64,000 bases of DNA, taken from contig NC_072471.1 in the NCBI RefSeq assembly GCF_027596085.1, positions 8,311,539-8,375,538 on the forward strand, read 5' to 3'. The first letter of the stretch is position 1; each line of letters starts with the position of its first letter. The notes beneath the pieces were generated by a model. That model was given only the letters and a program-made list of their open reading frames with translations. It was not told the DNA's origin and made no database searches. Of the stretch, positions 48,604 through 63,289 are shown piece by piece. A program made the translations under genes and the position numbers. Origin of the DNA: Anoplopoma fimbria (Eukaryota; Chordata; Actinopteri; Perciformes; Anoplopomatidae).

Positions 48604-50939
48604 TACTTGTGCCCTATAGATGAGAATTGGCTTCATTCACAGCTCTTCCCTCCCCCCTGGAGCGGACTTCTCAGGGCCCTAACAGTGCAATTCTATGCCT
48701 TATTGCTCCAGCTCCTCTATGGAGAGCAGTCTCGTCAAAGCATTTGTGAAGACACAGAAGGAAATGAACTGGCTTTGTGCTTGGTCTTGACATATAGGCG
48801 CGATCACGTGGTGAAGTTTGTGGGGCAGGCGTTTAACAAGAGAAAAGGGCAGAATGTGTAAAATGTCTCTTAAAGGCCTCGAAGTGGCCAACCTTGTAGG
48901 AAAATGCCAGGACCTATTTAAAAATGAAGCCGTTTTATGAGTTTGCCCCCGCTGGCTGTCATCCAGCTTAATCCACATTGTGTCCTGACTTCCTACGGAC
49001 CCAAAGCTGGTTTCTCAAGCTCATCTCCACCTCATGTTTAATCTCCCCCAGCTCTTTCATTAGGACCACACCATGTGTTGATTCTAAAGAAATGAAGCGG
49101 ACACCTCATTTTGAGCAAGAATGAGCCGGAGAAAGCTTTTGTCCACAGCAGGAATGCCCATAAGACAGAGGGGAACACTGTTTGGTCTGACTCGGGTTGC
49201 TATACCAGTGCTGAAGAAAGCCATGGCAACGCAAGCAGAAGGTCTGCTGGACCACATAGCGCCGATACAATATGGCCACTCCGGGTTTGTCATTCCAGTC
49301 AGGCCTGACCCAAATTACGACATCCCAGGCAAAAGTTTCCTACTCCAACGAGCACACATGCACAGACATACTTAATTGGGCTTGCATATATTTAGCTGAT
49401 AGCAATAATAAACAAAACATATGGATGTTTGAAGTCTAATCACTGAGGAGACGGCCCTGTTAATGATTTAAAACCACAGTCCATAGCCCATGGCTGCTGG
49501 GTTATTGTGACTTTCCAATTGTTTACCCAATATGTCTACAAGCTACTTTTCCATCTGCGCTTATAATTCATAGCATTTTTAAGCTTAATAGTCTTTTATG
49601 TTTTCATATGTTTATTATCTCTTATCAACAGCCTCAAGGCAAAATCTGCTTAAAATGGGAAGAGCAACAACAAAGCGATTAGGACCATGTCTACAGAAGC
49701 GTTCTGGTAAAGCATGAAACAGTAAAACAAACATGCAAAATATTAGAGAAAAAATACAGAAATGCAAAACATTATTTTTTATTAACAAAGAAACTTTAAC
49801 TGAGTTTCTTTTGCAACTTCATGCAAAGTTCTCTTATTGTTAGATTTTAAAACATGAACACAACAGAGGGGGTGATATTGGCAGTACTGGAAATGAAATA
49901 AATCCCACCCCCAACATACGCACAAAGAAACACGCACCAAAAAATGGCCTTCATACCACCTGTGCTGACGAGTATCTCTGCAGAGCATACAACTGAACTC
50001 CAAACTTTTCTGCTCAAGTTACCACCTCACCATTACATCACACCTACCCATCAAAAGCCATGTATCCGTCCAGTGTGTTACCAGAAAAGAAAAATAATCC
50101 ACTTACTTTATTTTGGAGGTCTGCTAGTTGTATATCAGAGCTTGAAGAAGTATTTTCTCTAGTCTCTTTTCATCTGCACCTCTGCCACGCTGCCCTGCTT
50201 CTCCAATACTATTTCTCTTTGTGGGCTGAGCATGCGATAGCTGTGTAGTTTTTTTTTTCTTTTTTTTTTTGTGTGTGTTGCATGGGGTGAGGGGAGGGTG
50301 GTGGGTTGGGTGTTGAATGCTGGGTTTCCTGACTCGTGATCAGGAGCTCATTACCCCCAAGGTCACTCCAGGGACGCCCTGCCTGGCACTCACTGGGACA
50401 CCAGAGAGAAGATGTGAGATTGCCGACAAAGAGTGTGAGAGAAACAGAAAGGAAGAGAGCAGTTAAGAGCCAAAGTGCCTGGGAGATCCGGTGGGACTAG
50501 GAGAAAGAGCTGAGAGAGAAAAGTGAGGCACAGATACATATAAACAGAGAGAGAAGGGAGACGGTGGAGAGACACTGATCCAAATGCTAACAGACGGACA
50601 GATATTCAGGAGAAGCGAGCAAACACAACAGCTAAATGTGTCTGTAGGAGCCTTGGATGAGCCCACGGAGTGAGCAGGCTTGGAACAACAGCCCAGCCAA
50701 ACTACACAGAGTTATATAAAATATCTTGTTGATCCATGGAAAAGTGAGTCCAACCACAGCAATCAATAGAATATTGACAAACATCAGCTGGGCTCTGCAT
50801 TTATTTTCCAGCTTTTCATATGGGCAAGCGCTGTTTCTTTTAAACGCTGGTTTCAAGGTTGTCTTAGTTGCACTATGTGGTTACAGTGAATAAAATAAGC
50901 CAAATACAGTTTTTGTTACCACTTAAAATAAATCCCTGA
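47831..50939. other. Noncoding; CT microsatellite, no exon recognised
   Basis: A CT dinucleotide run lies at 48571-48600. A frame at 49121-49375 has no stop for 84 codons but resembles no domain known to me and has no clear splice or start context. A purine-rich stretch (50395-50600) is unassigned. Confidence 0.5.
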
Positions 50940-51610
50940 GATTAATTTTGGAGCTGAAACTAATTGTTGATGATCTGTCAATTACTTCTTTGATTAATGT
51001 GACAGTGTTTCCAAGTGGAAGGCTGGTTATTGTCTGATATTGTTGAATATTGTAAGTTTCACCACTGCTCATTTTAGAGAGGCCATCGAAGAAAATCTGT
51101 TCTTTGTTTAGATCATCAAACTTTGTTTGTGGCTACTGGTGTTTCATGTTAGCTCGCGTAGTTAGCGTTAGCCATGTTGCTAACATAATGTTCTTTTGTT
51201 GCGGAAACAAACATAGATGCCAGAAACAAACAAACATATTTGTTAGGATTCATCTTCTAGGGACCATGAACATTCCATGGCAATACATCCAATAGTTTTT
51301 TTGAGATATTTTAGTATGGACCAAAGCGGTGGATTAACCGACTGCAATCAACAGAGCCATGGATTAGCATGGCAAAAAACAGAAGACATCATGTGTGTAG
51401 GCTTTGGAGTTGTTTAAAGGCACCTTTGTCAGATGCACTGAGTAACTACTGATGTAGTCAGATATATAAGTAATTACTTTTGCTGATGAGTAATTAGTAA
51501 AGTAATTACTTTTCAATAAGTAATTAGTAATTGATTATATTTTTCAAGCAATTTGCCCAACATAGATTTTCTGTTTGACGAATTGATTATTTAGCTAATC
51601 AGCCCTAAAC
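50940..51610. repeat. Composite of eroded teleost repeats
   Basis: The outer parts (50940-51010 and 51580-51610) look like the two ends of the ATTAATC-type repeat seen at 26765. Inside are a segment with CATTCCATGGCAATACATCC and GAGATATTTTAGTATGGACC (about 51255-51370) and a segment with repeated AAGTAATTACTTTT (51455-51560). The layout suggests younger elements inserted into an older one. Confidence 0.5.
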
Positions 51611-52615
51611 AAAGTCCCACTTGATTATAGATCTGAGTGGCTAGTTAATCACCAAATTTTGGGTAACAGTAAACTGTTTAAAACGAGGCTCCTTTTAATT
51701 ATCAAATTTGAATTTTGATAATAATCCAAACATCTATGTGCCAGTTAATCTATTGTCTCTGTTTTTCTCCTCTTGTCTCTCTCATCCTCTCATGTTTCTA
51801 GCTAGATCCATTTTAGCTCTTGTTTGTGGCCAGATATGCTTTTAGGGGGAGTGTTGTAATAAGTTGTGAGTTGTACTCTCTGGGTGTTTGGAATGGCAGA
51901 TGGTTGGAGATGACCCTATGGAGCAGCCCTGGCACTCTGCCTCAGCTGGACAAGCCAGGGTTGACAGATTACAGTACACACAATCAATAAAGTCTACCAT
52001 TAGTTCTATCCATAAAGCCCTATGTGCAATACTGATGTCTGACCGCCCCTGTAAACTCTCTGTAGTCCATACACAGAGATATGGCCTTATATTTCACTTT
52101 ATGACGCTGTCTTTCCAGGCTTGCATTATTGATTGAGTGGCTGGCACGGTTTCATTCTGCACTAGAAAAAATATATCTCATAGTGCCAAGAGAGCAGCTC
52201 TTTAGCACAAATTTCTTAGATAACCCATTTTATTGCCAGTCTGCTGTTAGGGTGATACTCAGAGCTATTCACAACGTGCTTATAATACACCATTTCACTA
52301 CTTTAATGGTCATTTACAGTTGGGAGCATATTTAAGAACCATTAAAAAGTGTGATGAGACTCAGCGTCATTAATTCTAAAAGAGCGACACAAAATAGCAT
52401 TAATGGTCACCAATGATCACCTTCATTCTTAAAACTTAAACCAAAATCTTCCCAGCAGGTCTGGTTTTGAGTCAAAGTTGAGTCTCTTTTCTTTTCCAAT
52501 AAGTCTTGTCTTTAAAAGCAAATGAGACTAAATTTGAAATGTTTTCTCTCAAAGAAGGATTGTGCTCGAGACAGCACAAGATGTAAATATTAATGGCATC
52601 CTCCTTGGCTGAGCT
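51611..52615. other. Noncoding, no feature recognised
   Basis: AT-rich; no exon or repeat was identified. Confidence 0.5.
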
Positions 52616-53150
52616 GTAATCATAGACTGTATATAAGAAGTGAACATTGTCACTGTGGCATTGCCCATTGTGTTTGGGACTACAGTTGTGAGGCTTTAAG
52701 TTTGGTATTTCAGCAGTCACCATCTTTCTTTTTTTCGCCGTGGCCATCTTGGTTTTTGGCTGATGCCATTTCGGTTATCGGCTGTCGCCTGTAATCTTCG
52801 CTTTTTGCAACCAGAAGTGACACGATCGAGTGGAGCCAAGTACAACCAAACAGCTAAATAAGTCATTTTTAGGCAACCTAAAAGGTTAAAATTAACTTTC
52901 ATGAACTGAAAATAGGCTGTTGAAGGGTTAAAGTTCAAAGATGAAAACAGGGACGGACAACGCAATGGTAGCGACCTGTCAATCACAAGGTAGCCATGCT
53001 CTAAAGCATACCCTGCATTGTTGTCTATTTTACTTTATATTGGACCATCATTGACTAAATGAACATCATTCTGCATTGAAGGCGACTTGAAACTAGCGAT
53101 TGAGACCATTAACTCATGTCCACAATGTTTACTGAGGTAATAAATGTCCC
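52616..53150. repeat. Dispersed teleost repeat (family D)
   Basis: Starts at the phrase AGACTGTATATAAGAAGTGA, continues through a CCAGAAGTGACACGATCGAG phrase, GTAGCCATGCTCTAAAGCAT and GACTTGAAACTAGCGATTGA, and ends near TTTACTGAGGTAATAA. I recognise this order from an abundant fish element, possibly a non-autonomous DNA transposon. The short frames on the - strand within it are not genes. Confidence 0.65.
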
Positions 53151-55839
53151 TTTTAAGTCTAAAACTCTACTTTTCTCTACCACACTGTGCAACTTCTTTC
53201 AGGTTGATATTAAAGATGATGACCAGGGGTAAAAAGGTGAGACGCGATGTTAAAAATTTCAAAAGACGCCTCGAACACCCTTTGCCTTGCAACTGAAAGT
53301 TTTTTTTAAAGTCATCAAAGAGGTTCTGTGTTGAGAAATTGTTGAAATTGGCGAGCAATAAGCCAGCAGCAAAATAATGGATGATTTAGTAAGGAGCCTT
53401 AAGGCTGTCTGGTGCATCTGCCCCACAAAGTCTAGATTAAGCCAGAAATAAAGGCATTGATTTTTGGACAAGAACAAGTTGAACAAAGTTGAGAAATAAG
53501 CTGCAGAGATGGCCAAATAGCATCAAAAAACAATATATTTCCAGAAATTTTACAAATGGGGAATAAAAGTCTTTCCGATCTCCATTTTTCTGCATAAATG
53601 CATAAACGTTCTGTGTTATTGTAATAATTACCCTATACTTTCGTCCATTGTTCATTCCTGCTGCCTTGAATGGTGTGGTGCAGCTACAAACACTGCAGCT
53701 CCACATGTTCAGCATCATGTTGCACTGTTGGGGATTTTAGTGATGGCCAGTAATTAGTATGACTCATGGCCCCTGATAACGATATACCATTCCACTGCTG
53801 CCGTCTCGTATTCAACTCATTAATAATAGATTTCATCCATTTGCACCCCCCTTTCAGCCCTCCCCTAAGTGTGTGATATGCTTTAGTGCTATCCACGAGG
53901 AGCTTCTCCAATGATATCACTTCCCACATTTGATTAAATGAGATATGGCAAACGATAAAAAAAATGATGGAAAAAAAATCCCTCGATGGCCGAGAGATTT
54001 TCTGTTCAGCTGAAAGCAGAAAAGGGGCTCCAGAAAACAGTTTTCATTGAAATAACAGCGTTTGAGTGAAATATGATCTTTATATTGAATCCAACAGCTC
54101 CATCGTTATTTTTGTGAGGCTGAATTAATTCACAATTGAGCCCCACTAACCCTGTCCGTTTGACTATATGTCCGCCTGCAGCCCGATAAGAAGACAGCAC
54201 TGACTGGGCCTGTTTGCGGTGAGAGTCTGATGAAACCAAATGAAATCAGCCTGTCGAAGTCAGCCACAGTCATTTTTTTCTTCTCTTTTTAAAGCCACAG
54301 ATCCAGCGGCTCTGCCCCTCCATCCCATCGTTCCCAGACACAAACACCACAAAGTATCCGCACAGATTGAGCGAGACGGAAAATGGTAGAAAAAGTCATT
54401 TTTTCCACACCTTCCTTTTATAAGCAAGTATTCAATTTCTGCAACATGGAGATTGGATTTATGGCTGTAGGAGAAGGAGAGAAAATAGCTATGTCGCCGA
54501 GCATCCTCTCAAATCACTCAAAAGCTGTTTAGATGTAAGATAATCAGAGAAAGCATATTGGAACCCCCAATAATATAACATATTCCAGAGTTAAGGCCAC
54601 ATATATGCTTTATTCACTGTTATTGTGCATACATTCTATTCTTCATATGAAGATTAGTGGATGAGGGCACAATGCGGGAACAAAATGTCCTGACAGTGTG
54701 ATTCACAGATTGTACCCCGCTAGGCCACAAGTCATATCAAACACAGGACAAAACACACACACACACGCACACACACACTCTAAACATCTGTGGGGCCATG
54801 ACCACCATTTAAATCTGTATCCGGCTAAATACTGTATGCAGCTGTCTACCCGACACCTAATGAAACAAGTCAAGTTCATTTCGACCTCAATCACAAGTTT
54901 GTTTCAGAAGGCTTTGCAATACATACAGAGTACAATGCTTTCTATCCTTGCAGCCTTGATTCAGATAGTGAAGTGCTCTACAAAAAGAAATCTTTTCAGG
55001 AAAAGTGAAGAGACAGAACTCAGGAAATAGGGCCCTTGAAGTACACAAGTGCTAGGTAGAAGCAGCACTAGTGTTATTAGTAATTACAGTACAGTGCTGC
55101 AAGGATGACTGATTTTTGGAGGCCACCCTTGAAGTCAGCATTGTACTGTATTTCTCGCCAAATAGCCAATGGGATTTTTCCATTGGATTTTGGGTTATTG
55201 CAGAAAATAAATACCATAACTGTGGATTGTGATTTTTGAAGTGCGAATGGAACCAGTAAAAGCAAACATTAAACTACAAACAAACTACACCAAGGTCACA
55301 TGACTTCAAGTCAGCACCACAAAGCTAAAAGCAGATTTGTGTTCGGCATGATGACGTTTTTTGGTCTCATGTAGCAAAACATTTTTTTAAACAGCTTTTT
55401 TTAAGACACATAAAAACTTCGAATATTCATGCGATGGGTATTTACTGACGTTGTATATATCTTAGAACAAAACATTACAATCTCTTAAGCTTGTGTTAAC
55501 CTCAGGCCTTATTTCAAGCATCTAACCAAAAACCCATTCAAAAAAAACATTAACCGTGAGATAAGGGAACCGGAGGTGCAACTCATTTACCAGTTTTAGG
55601 ATTTATTTCTGCAGCAATCTATATAGAGAAATACAAATATAGAATTCAAATTTTTCAAACTAAGTACAATATAAAACCAAGAATTGTAGTTACAGAACTA
55701 GTTTCAATCATAGTTTGAGGGTCAGGCAGATCGCTTATAGCAAAGAAATTTCAGGTGAAAAAACTGTTTCAATCAATTAAATTCAATAAATCTAAGTTAT
55801 ATTAGATTCACTCATGGAGCAGTACATTCAGGCAGTGCT
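53151..55839. other. Noncoding, no feature recognised
   Basis: AT-rich. There are short frames on both strands and a short CA run at 54752-54778. No exon was recognised. Confidence 0.5.
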
Positions 55840-56165
55840 TTTACATAGAGTTTAACTTTGTTGAGCTTTGACAAGCAACTTCTGCGCTGTTGTAAGTCTA
55901 ATATTCACTACCATTTTATCTCTGTTTTGGTCTCCACCAACAGTTGAGAAGGGCTGGGTTACTATATATGAAAGAAATTACCAATTTTCTGATGAAAATA
56001 CAAGTTATGAGCTAGAAAACCAAAACAATGAGCTAAAAGAAGTGAAACACTCAGTAAATCTGAAGGGAACTGCAGAGTCGAGCAACATTTACACTGTGGA
56101 TTTGTCCCAACAAGCGACCATTTTCACATTACACAGAGTCATTTATCCATTGCTACTTTAAAAAC
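55840..56165. repeat. Probable dispersed repeat related to family C
   Basis: Contains TTGGTCTCCACCAAC, the complement of the GTTGGTGGAGAC phrase at 39290, and ends with ATTTATCCATTGCTACTTTA. The 97-codon frame here is best read as part of the repeat. Confidence 0.4.
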
Positions 56166-59100
56166 ACTGATTACTGCAGCTTTGTGAGTCGATTCCAATC
56201 ACAAAACTTTATAAAAGCTCAACCTTTATCTCCTGATGAAGTTTATGTTTCTCATCTTTTTAGCATGCGGTAATGAACGGTATCCCATAATGCCCATTTA
56301 ATTTAACAAGAAGCTCAGTTTCATTAATAAAGCATAAGCTCTTGGTTGAATATTAATATTTATATGCCGGTGCCCTTGCTAATAATGGTAAAGACTTTTT
56401 TACTTTCCAAAGACCATCCGCGGCAATTCCCCGTGGAATATGATCAGCATGTTCTCTTTCTCCTGGTAGCTACCAACTTCAGGTGAGACTTTTTCACATT
56501 TTCAGTAATAGAAGAAATAAAGGTTTTTACCTCTGATGCTTCCAAGACCGCAGCCGCAATTGTTATTCAGTCCTTAATGCAGTATTTAATCTCCATTTAA
56601 AATCAATTTAATGTTAATTAATCATCATATACATCAGCACAGCATCAGCAGCGTAATGGTGGAAATGTATTGATTAGCAAGATAATCAGAGTGTCAACGA
56701 ATGAGTGCTGATTTATTAGCCTGATACTTTTGTATGATAATGTGGTTCCCTGGTATTGGAAGCCAGTGATCCCCGGGGATCTTTGAGGATGTCAAGTTTT
56801 CCGTTACTCTTGGGTGACAGAGTGCGGAGGCTGCTACCAGTTATACAAATGGAAATCTGATACAGTACGGGGTTCATTTTGCTGTGTACAATGCCCCAGA
56901 ACTTTTTCATCCGAATTTGAATGCGACTCCAACCGGAATAATCAAACACTCTCCTCTCCTATACTCATGTATAAGCATGTCAGTGAGAGGCCCTGTCCTG
57001 GCTGTCCTGTTTGAAAGCTGTAGAACCTAATTTATGACTGACAATTAATCTGAAGCAGCCAAAACACTCCAGCGTGGCCGGCGGAGCGTGACAGCGTTGG
57101 CAAAAACAGCTCTCGCCCGATTCGTCTCCCAGCCGACATTCTGGCCCCGTCGCCCAGCGTTTATCTGCCTCCATACGCTCCCCCCCAAAAACTCATTAAT
57201 CTCTAATGGCTTAATTCTGTGTTCCCGGTATGGCCTGCGTATGTTCTCATTAATGGCTTTTCAATCTTATGCTATAGAGCAGAAGCAAGATTATAAAATG
57301 TTCTTTTCTTTAAAAAAAAAAAAAAGAAGAGAGCTTAGATTGGAAATAGAAAATGTACGTGATGCTTCTTGTAGTTATTTGATGGTGAGCGCTGCAGATA
57401 ATCGAGGATGAGATCTGGTAGGAGGGATGATGACAGAAATTGAAAATGTCTAAAAGTTTTAAGCAAGCCTTAGTTCAATCAAAAATTAAGAACTTCTGAA
57501 AGACACTGAAAGACATGGGCTGAACAAAGATTATAGAGGGGAAAGGATTTTTTGCAGCACAGTTTGTAAGTTATTATAAAAAATATCCACAGCTGGAGGG
57601 AAAAACAATCTTTAGATCTCTTAAAGCTTCCTATTTGCTAAATGAGTAGATTCAAAACTCAACCGGAGGTGATCAAATGCCAAAATGATGGTCCTGAAGT
57701 CTGCCTTAAAATATACTTTTCAGACAAGGCACGTAGTTCCTGGTGTTTTGTTCTTAACTGTTGTCGGGATTATGGATTATCCCTCTCCCCTTTGGGTATT
57801 TGCTCTGCTGAAATAAACACAGCCTTCCATATTTCATTCCGCAGAAAATACATTCCTCCCGATGTCTCAAAGACAAGTCGACGATCCAAACTTTCAGTTG
57901 TCAAAACAAACCAAATTCTCCAAAAGAAAGAAAAGTGCACGTATGGCACACAATAGCTTTGAGGCCAATTAGTGAGAGAATTACAGAGACAGAATGAGGG
58001 CCGGAGCGAGAGAGGTGAGAAAAACTTAAAATGACATATCATCTGCCCGGTTCTGTAAAAGTATCTTTGAGTCATCATCCACAGAACACAGCGCTCTGTG
58101 CTTGTGCTGGGAGCGTCTCGGTGTTCCCGGCAGTCACCTTTAACAATAGGATTAGTGCCAAGCTGAGAAGCGGGGGAAAAAAAGGCAGTGGAAGGGAGTA
58201 TCAAAAAACCTGCCTGGGATCACCGCTATCACTGATGGAGACTGAACCCCCCGAGGGAGCACTCGTCTTTCTGTTTGATTTGTTCTCAGTCATCTAGTCT
58301 GCAGCCAGTGGGCTGGGGGCTGTTTGCTTGGCACAGCCCTTTTTATCTGCCGATTGAGAGGAAGAAGGAAGTGAAATGTGGCCAAACGCTGAACCCTCCG
58401 CCTCCACCCCCGAAGGAAAGCAGGCGTTAACCCGAGGACATAATGCCCCCGCTGCAACATGCCTGATGTTGCTGTCGCTTTTTGTCGACACTGCATTGTG
58501 ATTCTGTGTGATGCAACTTGCTCCGACCATCACCTTGCTTCCGAATGCTTTACAGAGATGACCTAACTGTGGTACTTATATGAATTTATATAGAAGTCAA
58601 TAACCTCATAATAAAACACCTCTGTCTCACTCCAGCTGATCACCAGTTTTCAGTGTTTTGAAGGGGCCTGCAGTCCCAATCGATGAGAAAATAAATTACC
58701 ACTCGCAACCATCGCCTGATGACTGAGGAGAGAGGTTGAGCCACAGCAGTAGTTCATCCCTGTTCTGCCTTTCTGCCAAACAAGAGATTGAGAAATAACT
58801 TCAGTAATGAGACAGTATCTGGGTGATAGGGACCATATGCAAAAGTGATGGGTTTGACTTTTTTTACTCTCTCTTCTTCGATGGGATTTAGCAAGACAGC
58901 TAAAGTGTTTGTGATTGGCAACGGGCCCCCTCTCCCTCATTTCTCCAGTCACAGGCTTCTCTCCGAGTCGGCCAAGCGTGTAAACACACATCAGCTTAGC
59001 GGGCGCCGGTCCTGCCCTTTGCAGGTGCTCACTGTCAATCCAGGAGGTGGTAAAGTAAATAAAAGTCCATCAGACAACACGGCTCAGACCATCTGCAATC

Positions 59101-62100
59101 AGCGCTCCGTAGACTGAAGATTATTCCTGGGTTACTGGCACAATTGAAAATAAAAACAGGAGGGAATTGTCAGAATTTTCATTAACAGGATTTGTTCAAG
59201 TCTACCTGCAGCATTTGCAAAAAATCAAGTTATTCCCTTCTGTCAAAAATGTTTTACTCAATCTTGATTAATGTGACCTATATTTTTGTAAATAGGAGGC
59301 ACATTATTTAACTTCTAAGGAATGATCATGATGCTGAGAGGATGCTAGCAACGAGAGAGTCGCACCAACATCCGTCTCAAATTAGAGACGAGACAAAGTA
59401 GAGTCTGTGTAAATAGGGACTTAACTTTGATCACAGTACTCCAAGCTCATTTTGATTAACATCCATTTTTAATGAAGCCACAGGCAGCAGCCTCAGTGGG
59501 AATGTGCTTTAGCAGTGAACAATTTGTCATGGATGGAAGTGGACATTCTTGCAGAGATAAAGTGCAAGGATTAGCCTTTGCATTACAGTGCTCCATGCTT
59601 AATGCTTACTGATGAGTTTCCATCTATCACCCAGGTATACCAATTCTGTATTCTCATTAGCAAGCATTAAATGTGGTGCATTACAATGCAGCCTCCCAAA
59701 TGGTCTGCATTATTGTAATTGGATGAGTGGGTTTGTAAGTTTAACCACAAAAGCAACCTATTTTATGCACTTTTAAATTCCCCCGAAAAACTTCTCGTAG
59801 TCTGAATGTTTTTTTTTTTAATAGATAAGCCTTTAACTTTATTCCGGCTAGCATGAATATTGATCACAGCATTAAAAATGGACAATTTCGAGCTATTGCA
59901 TTCACAAGTAAAATGTTATGGCTGGCACCATGTGGAAACTCACCCAAGCAAAGCCGCTGCAGTGATATGTGTTTCATTTGTGTTTTATTTGGGTCAATTT
60001 TAGCCGAGCAGACGGAGCAGAGCGCCAGCCACATTGATGTCTGTATTAGTGTCTCACGGAATACAGATGAGAAAGCGTCTGGGCCGAGAGGAGCTCTGTG
60101 ATTTCTACTTAATGAGGTTGAGAATAGCCCCAGTCCGAGCAGGTTAGGCCAGACTGTTTTGACCTTTAACACCCCATAACCATCAGTCACAAGAGCCTGA
60201 CAGACTGCAAACAACTGACCCAAGCACTGGCTGGATCATGATCACTCACTGTGAAGAGGTTTGAATCTGTCGGCACGGCAGAGAGGACACCAGGGTGAAG
60301 TCCATTCTCAATTAATCTCTATTTAGCTATCCACTTATTTACATTGATTGAAGCAATGGACTGTACTTCATTGTAAAGATACATTGAAAGGTAAAAGCTT
60401 TTTTACACTGTTGATAGGTAAATGGTGTTAAAATGGAAAAAATTGCAGGAAAAGAAACAGGAAAGAAATATAAATAAAAAATCATGGTGCAAACTACGCT
60501 CTTAAAATTTTATTAAAATTAACTTCTTAAAGTATTTCACAGAATAAATGCAAACATTTCTCCCACACTGCCATATTTATAATAATGTTGTTTTAGCCAG
60601 TAAAATGCATTTTCTTTTTTCCAGTCAATTTTATTTTCAAGTAATTTTTTATGGTTAGAAAGCCAGCCTATAACTTTTGTTGAACAGCCACTGAGTAGTT
60701 AAAGGGATAACGTAAATTAAGTAAGTAAGTAAAGGCCTTTACAAGCCGAGGTTGCGACCAATATACGGCACTAAAAATGTAGGCTTTTCTTTTAAAAAGG
60801 TAAGAATGAAAGGAGTGGATCTTGTCTTTGCTGCCTTCGTCAAGGCTCGACGAAGTAATTAAGTTACCGTCTTGTTTCAGACTACGGAGCCTCCATGTGG
60901 TTGTTTCATAAGAAAAAGGAGGAATCTTGTAAATTCCATTAGGAGCACCAAAAGGAGGCAGAGGAACCTGTTTTTTCTACAGAATATCTGCCTCATGTAA
61001 AGTTAATTTCATTAAAGCTACCTACTGCAGATTTAATACTCCCAATCTATCTTATGGTATCTCCATCTCTCTCCCTGCTCCTACTCCTGTGGCCTTGAAT
61101 TCAATCGAATCCACACTCTGCCTGTCTGCCAACATTATGATAATGAGACTTTACAAGCCACATTTCCACAGGCTCGCTGAGCGTGCACCTAAAAACACTA
61201 AAATTCATTCCCCCTGACGGATAAGCTTTTGTGCCACCGCAAGATTTTTTTCAAAGACTCTTTTTTCACTGTATATTTCAGAGACATTTCTGAATGTACA
61301 ATAGTAATATTCACAGGCAAAAACAGCGTTGATCGATAACAGTGCTCCGCGTAAATGCGCGTTTGTGGTCACAAGTGCTGCCAAACACTCAATAAGGCAT
61401 GACCTTCACTGAGGGAACAGTGTGGTCAGGGAGGGAACACCAACAAAACAATTATCTCAGCTCATCCCCCCCCCTCTGCTCACCCGCAATACATCATTGT
61501 TTTATCAAAATCGAAAAAGGCCTGACTGCATACAGCTACTCCTCTGTCCATGGATCGATGGCTGATTACGGCTCCTGCTGCGGTTTAAGCGCCTCTCATC
61601 ACAACCCAAGTGCAGTACTACAGCAGCATGAGTCGATATGGACGTTTGCCACATTATAAGCCACATTATAGCAATCATATTAATGCCTCAGAGGCTCAAG
61701 TCTGAGTTATTGTCTCTTTCATATGAGCCTAAAAAGACGTAAATGAAATGCCGTTGTTAAGAGAAAGATGTGTTTTTCTGTTTTCAGGAAGCACCTGGAA
61801 ACAGAGGCGCTTCCTTCAACTCGATGTGACATTCATTAGATTTAGGCCATCCCAAAGTTATTAATATTTGAAAAGAAAAAGAAAAAAAAGGACCACAACA
61901 AAGACTTCAAACATTGTTCTGACTCGCCCACACTAAACCTGTGATTTTTCAAGTCGAGAACTCAGCCAAGCTTCAGGATAGTCTTGTTATGCAATTGTTA
62001 TCATCAAATGCACTCAGTCGCGGCTTCACTTGAAGACTTTGCTGTGTCGCCTCTTCTTGAAAGGAGCCGCAGCGATAAAAAGAAGAAGGTCTCTTATCAG

Positions 62101-62600
62101 TTCCACTATATGCAATTCCCCCCCCCGCTTTCATAAGCATATTAAAATGTATGTCAAGACATAACGATTATTAGCGCTGGTAGTCTGACATTTAAATGCA
62201 GCCAATTCTCTGAGTCATCCGGGGACACCGTCCTCCTCTTTTACAAATCAAGACTAATAAAGTACAAACAGCTGCCCTAATCCGATTCAGAATACAACTT
62301 GAAGCATAAGATGCAATCAACATATTCGGCCCTTTGGTATCCCGGCAACATGCCCGTGCCCCTCTTCCCAAGCCTCTAAATCTTTTCTGCTAGCCTATAC
62401 ATAAGGGAGTAGGAAGGGGCAGGCTGGTTACCGAGAGGAATGTGAGTTAATTTCTGCTCAGCAGCTTCTGCAAACAAGATGGTGATTTTCAAAGGGCCAG
62501 TGAAACTCATTCATTTTAACAGGTCAGGACCAGAGAATATGTCAGCGTGAACTTTGACTGATTCAACCCAAGCCTGGGTAAAAGAGTATTCAGGTTATTT
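56166..62600. other. Noncoding, no exon recognised
   Basis: Long stretch of intronic or upstream DNA. A modestly GC-rich block lies at about 57060-57180, and a 7-bp-stem hairpin lies at 60838-60858 (CTTCGTC...GACGAAG). Many TTAAT/ATTA words occur, which could be homeodomain-type sites, but no motif is diagnostic. Confidence 0.5.
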
Positions 62601-63075
62601 AAGAGACTTTGTTCGGCTTCACAACTACCAGTTTGTTGGGATGTATCTTATATTTGTTTGTCCGTTTATGTGATCTTCTTTCTGGTTGGGCCAAAAGTCC
62701 AGTCCATATTAAAAGTATTTTAAAGTATATAACATGTTTAGAATATAGTCAATCCCATTGGCAACATTTATTTGCTTGTTTTATTTATTTGGTGCCTTTT
62801 AGCAAGAAGGCTAGTCTCCCAAGTGCCCAGTCCAAACTAGAATTTAATTTTAAACTATTTTGTTAACTATCTGGAGCTTTCGACATGGTCTTCATCAGTC
62901 GCAATTTTAGGACTTCTATTCTGAGTTGGTCTGTGATTCACTTTGAATTATGAGAAAGTTCATTTTGAGCTTGAAGATAATAGTTTGACCAAACAATCCC
63001 AACTCAAGGTCCATTTGTTAGCTTTCCCTGGAGCTTTCAGCTTTATCACACAGTCTTCATCCCCATATTACAGTT
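62601..63075. repeat. Probable dispersed repeat with an internally repeated GGAGCTTTC phrase
   Basis: CTGGAGCTTTC followed about 15 bases later by GTCTTCATC occurs twice (62871-62897 and 63030-63060). The stretch around ACAATCCCAACTCAAGGTCC looks like a fish repeat I have seen before. The boundaries are uncertain. Confidence 0.4.
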
Positions 63076-63289
63076 AAAACTTTAAAGTGTTCATTGTAAG
63101 AGTACAAATATATTTGTAGTCTAGCACATATGCTCACACAAACATTGTATGTTAATGTGATTTACCTAAAGACACACTCTATCCATAGTCCGATGCTGGA
63201 TTCATATTGTGTTGTGTTATTATAATGATGTAGCAGTCCCTAAATTATTTTATACTTGTTGTCATTTTCCATTTTCCTTAATTATTTTA

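Noticed and set aside
48571..48740. Noncoding ptn exon ending at a GTAAGT (- strand) next to the CT run
   Set aside because: A single donor-like hexamer next to a microsatellite is not enough; there is no promoter or transcript evidence.
49121..49375. 84-codon frame (MSRRKLLSTAGMP start) as a possible exon or small gene
   Set aside because: No family recognised, and a second frame overlaps it on the same strand and another on the opposite strand. A search of its protein against fish proteomes would be decisive.
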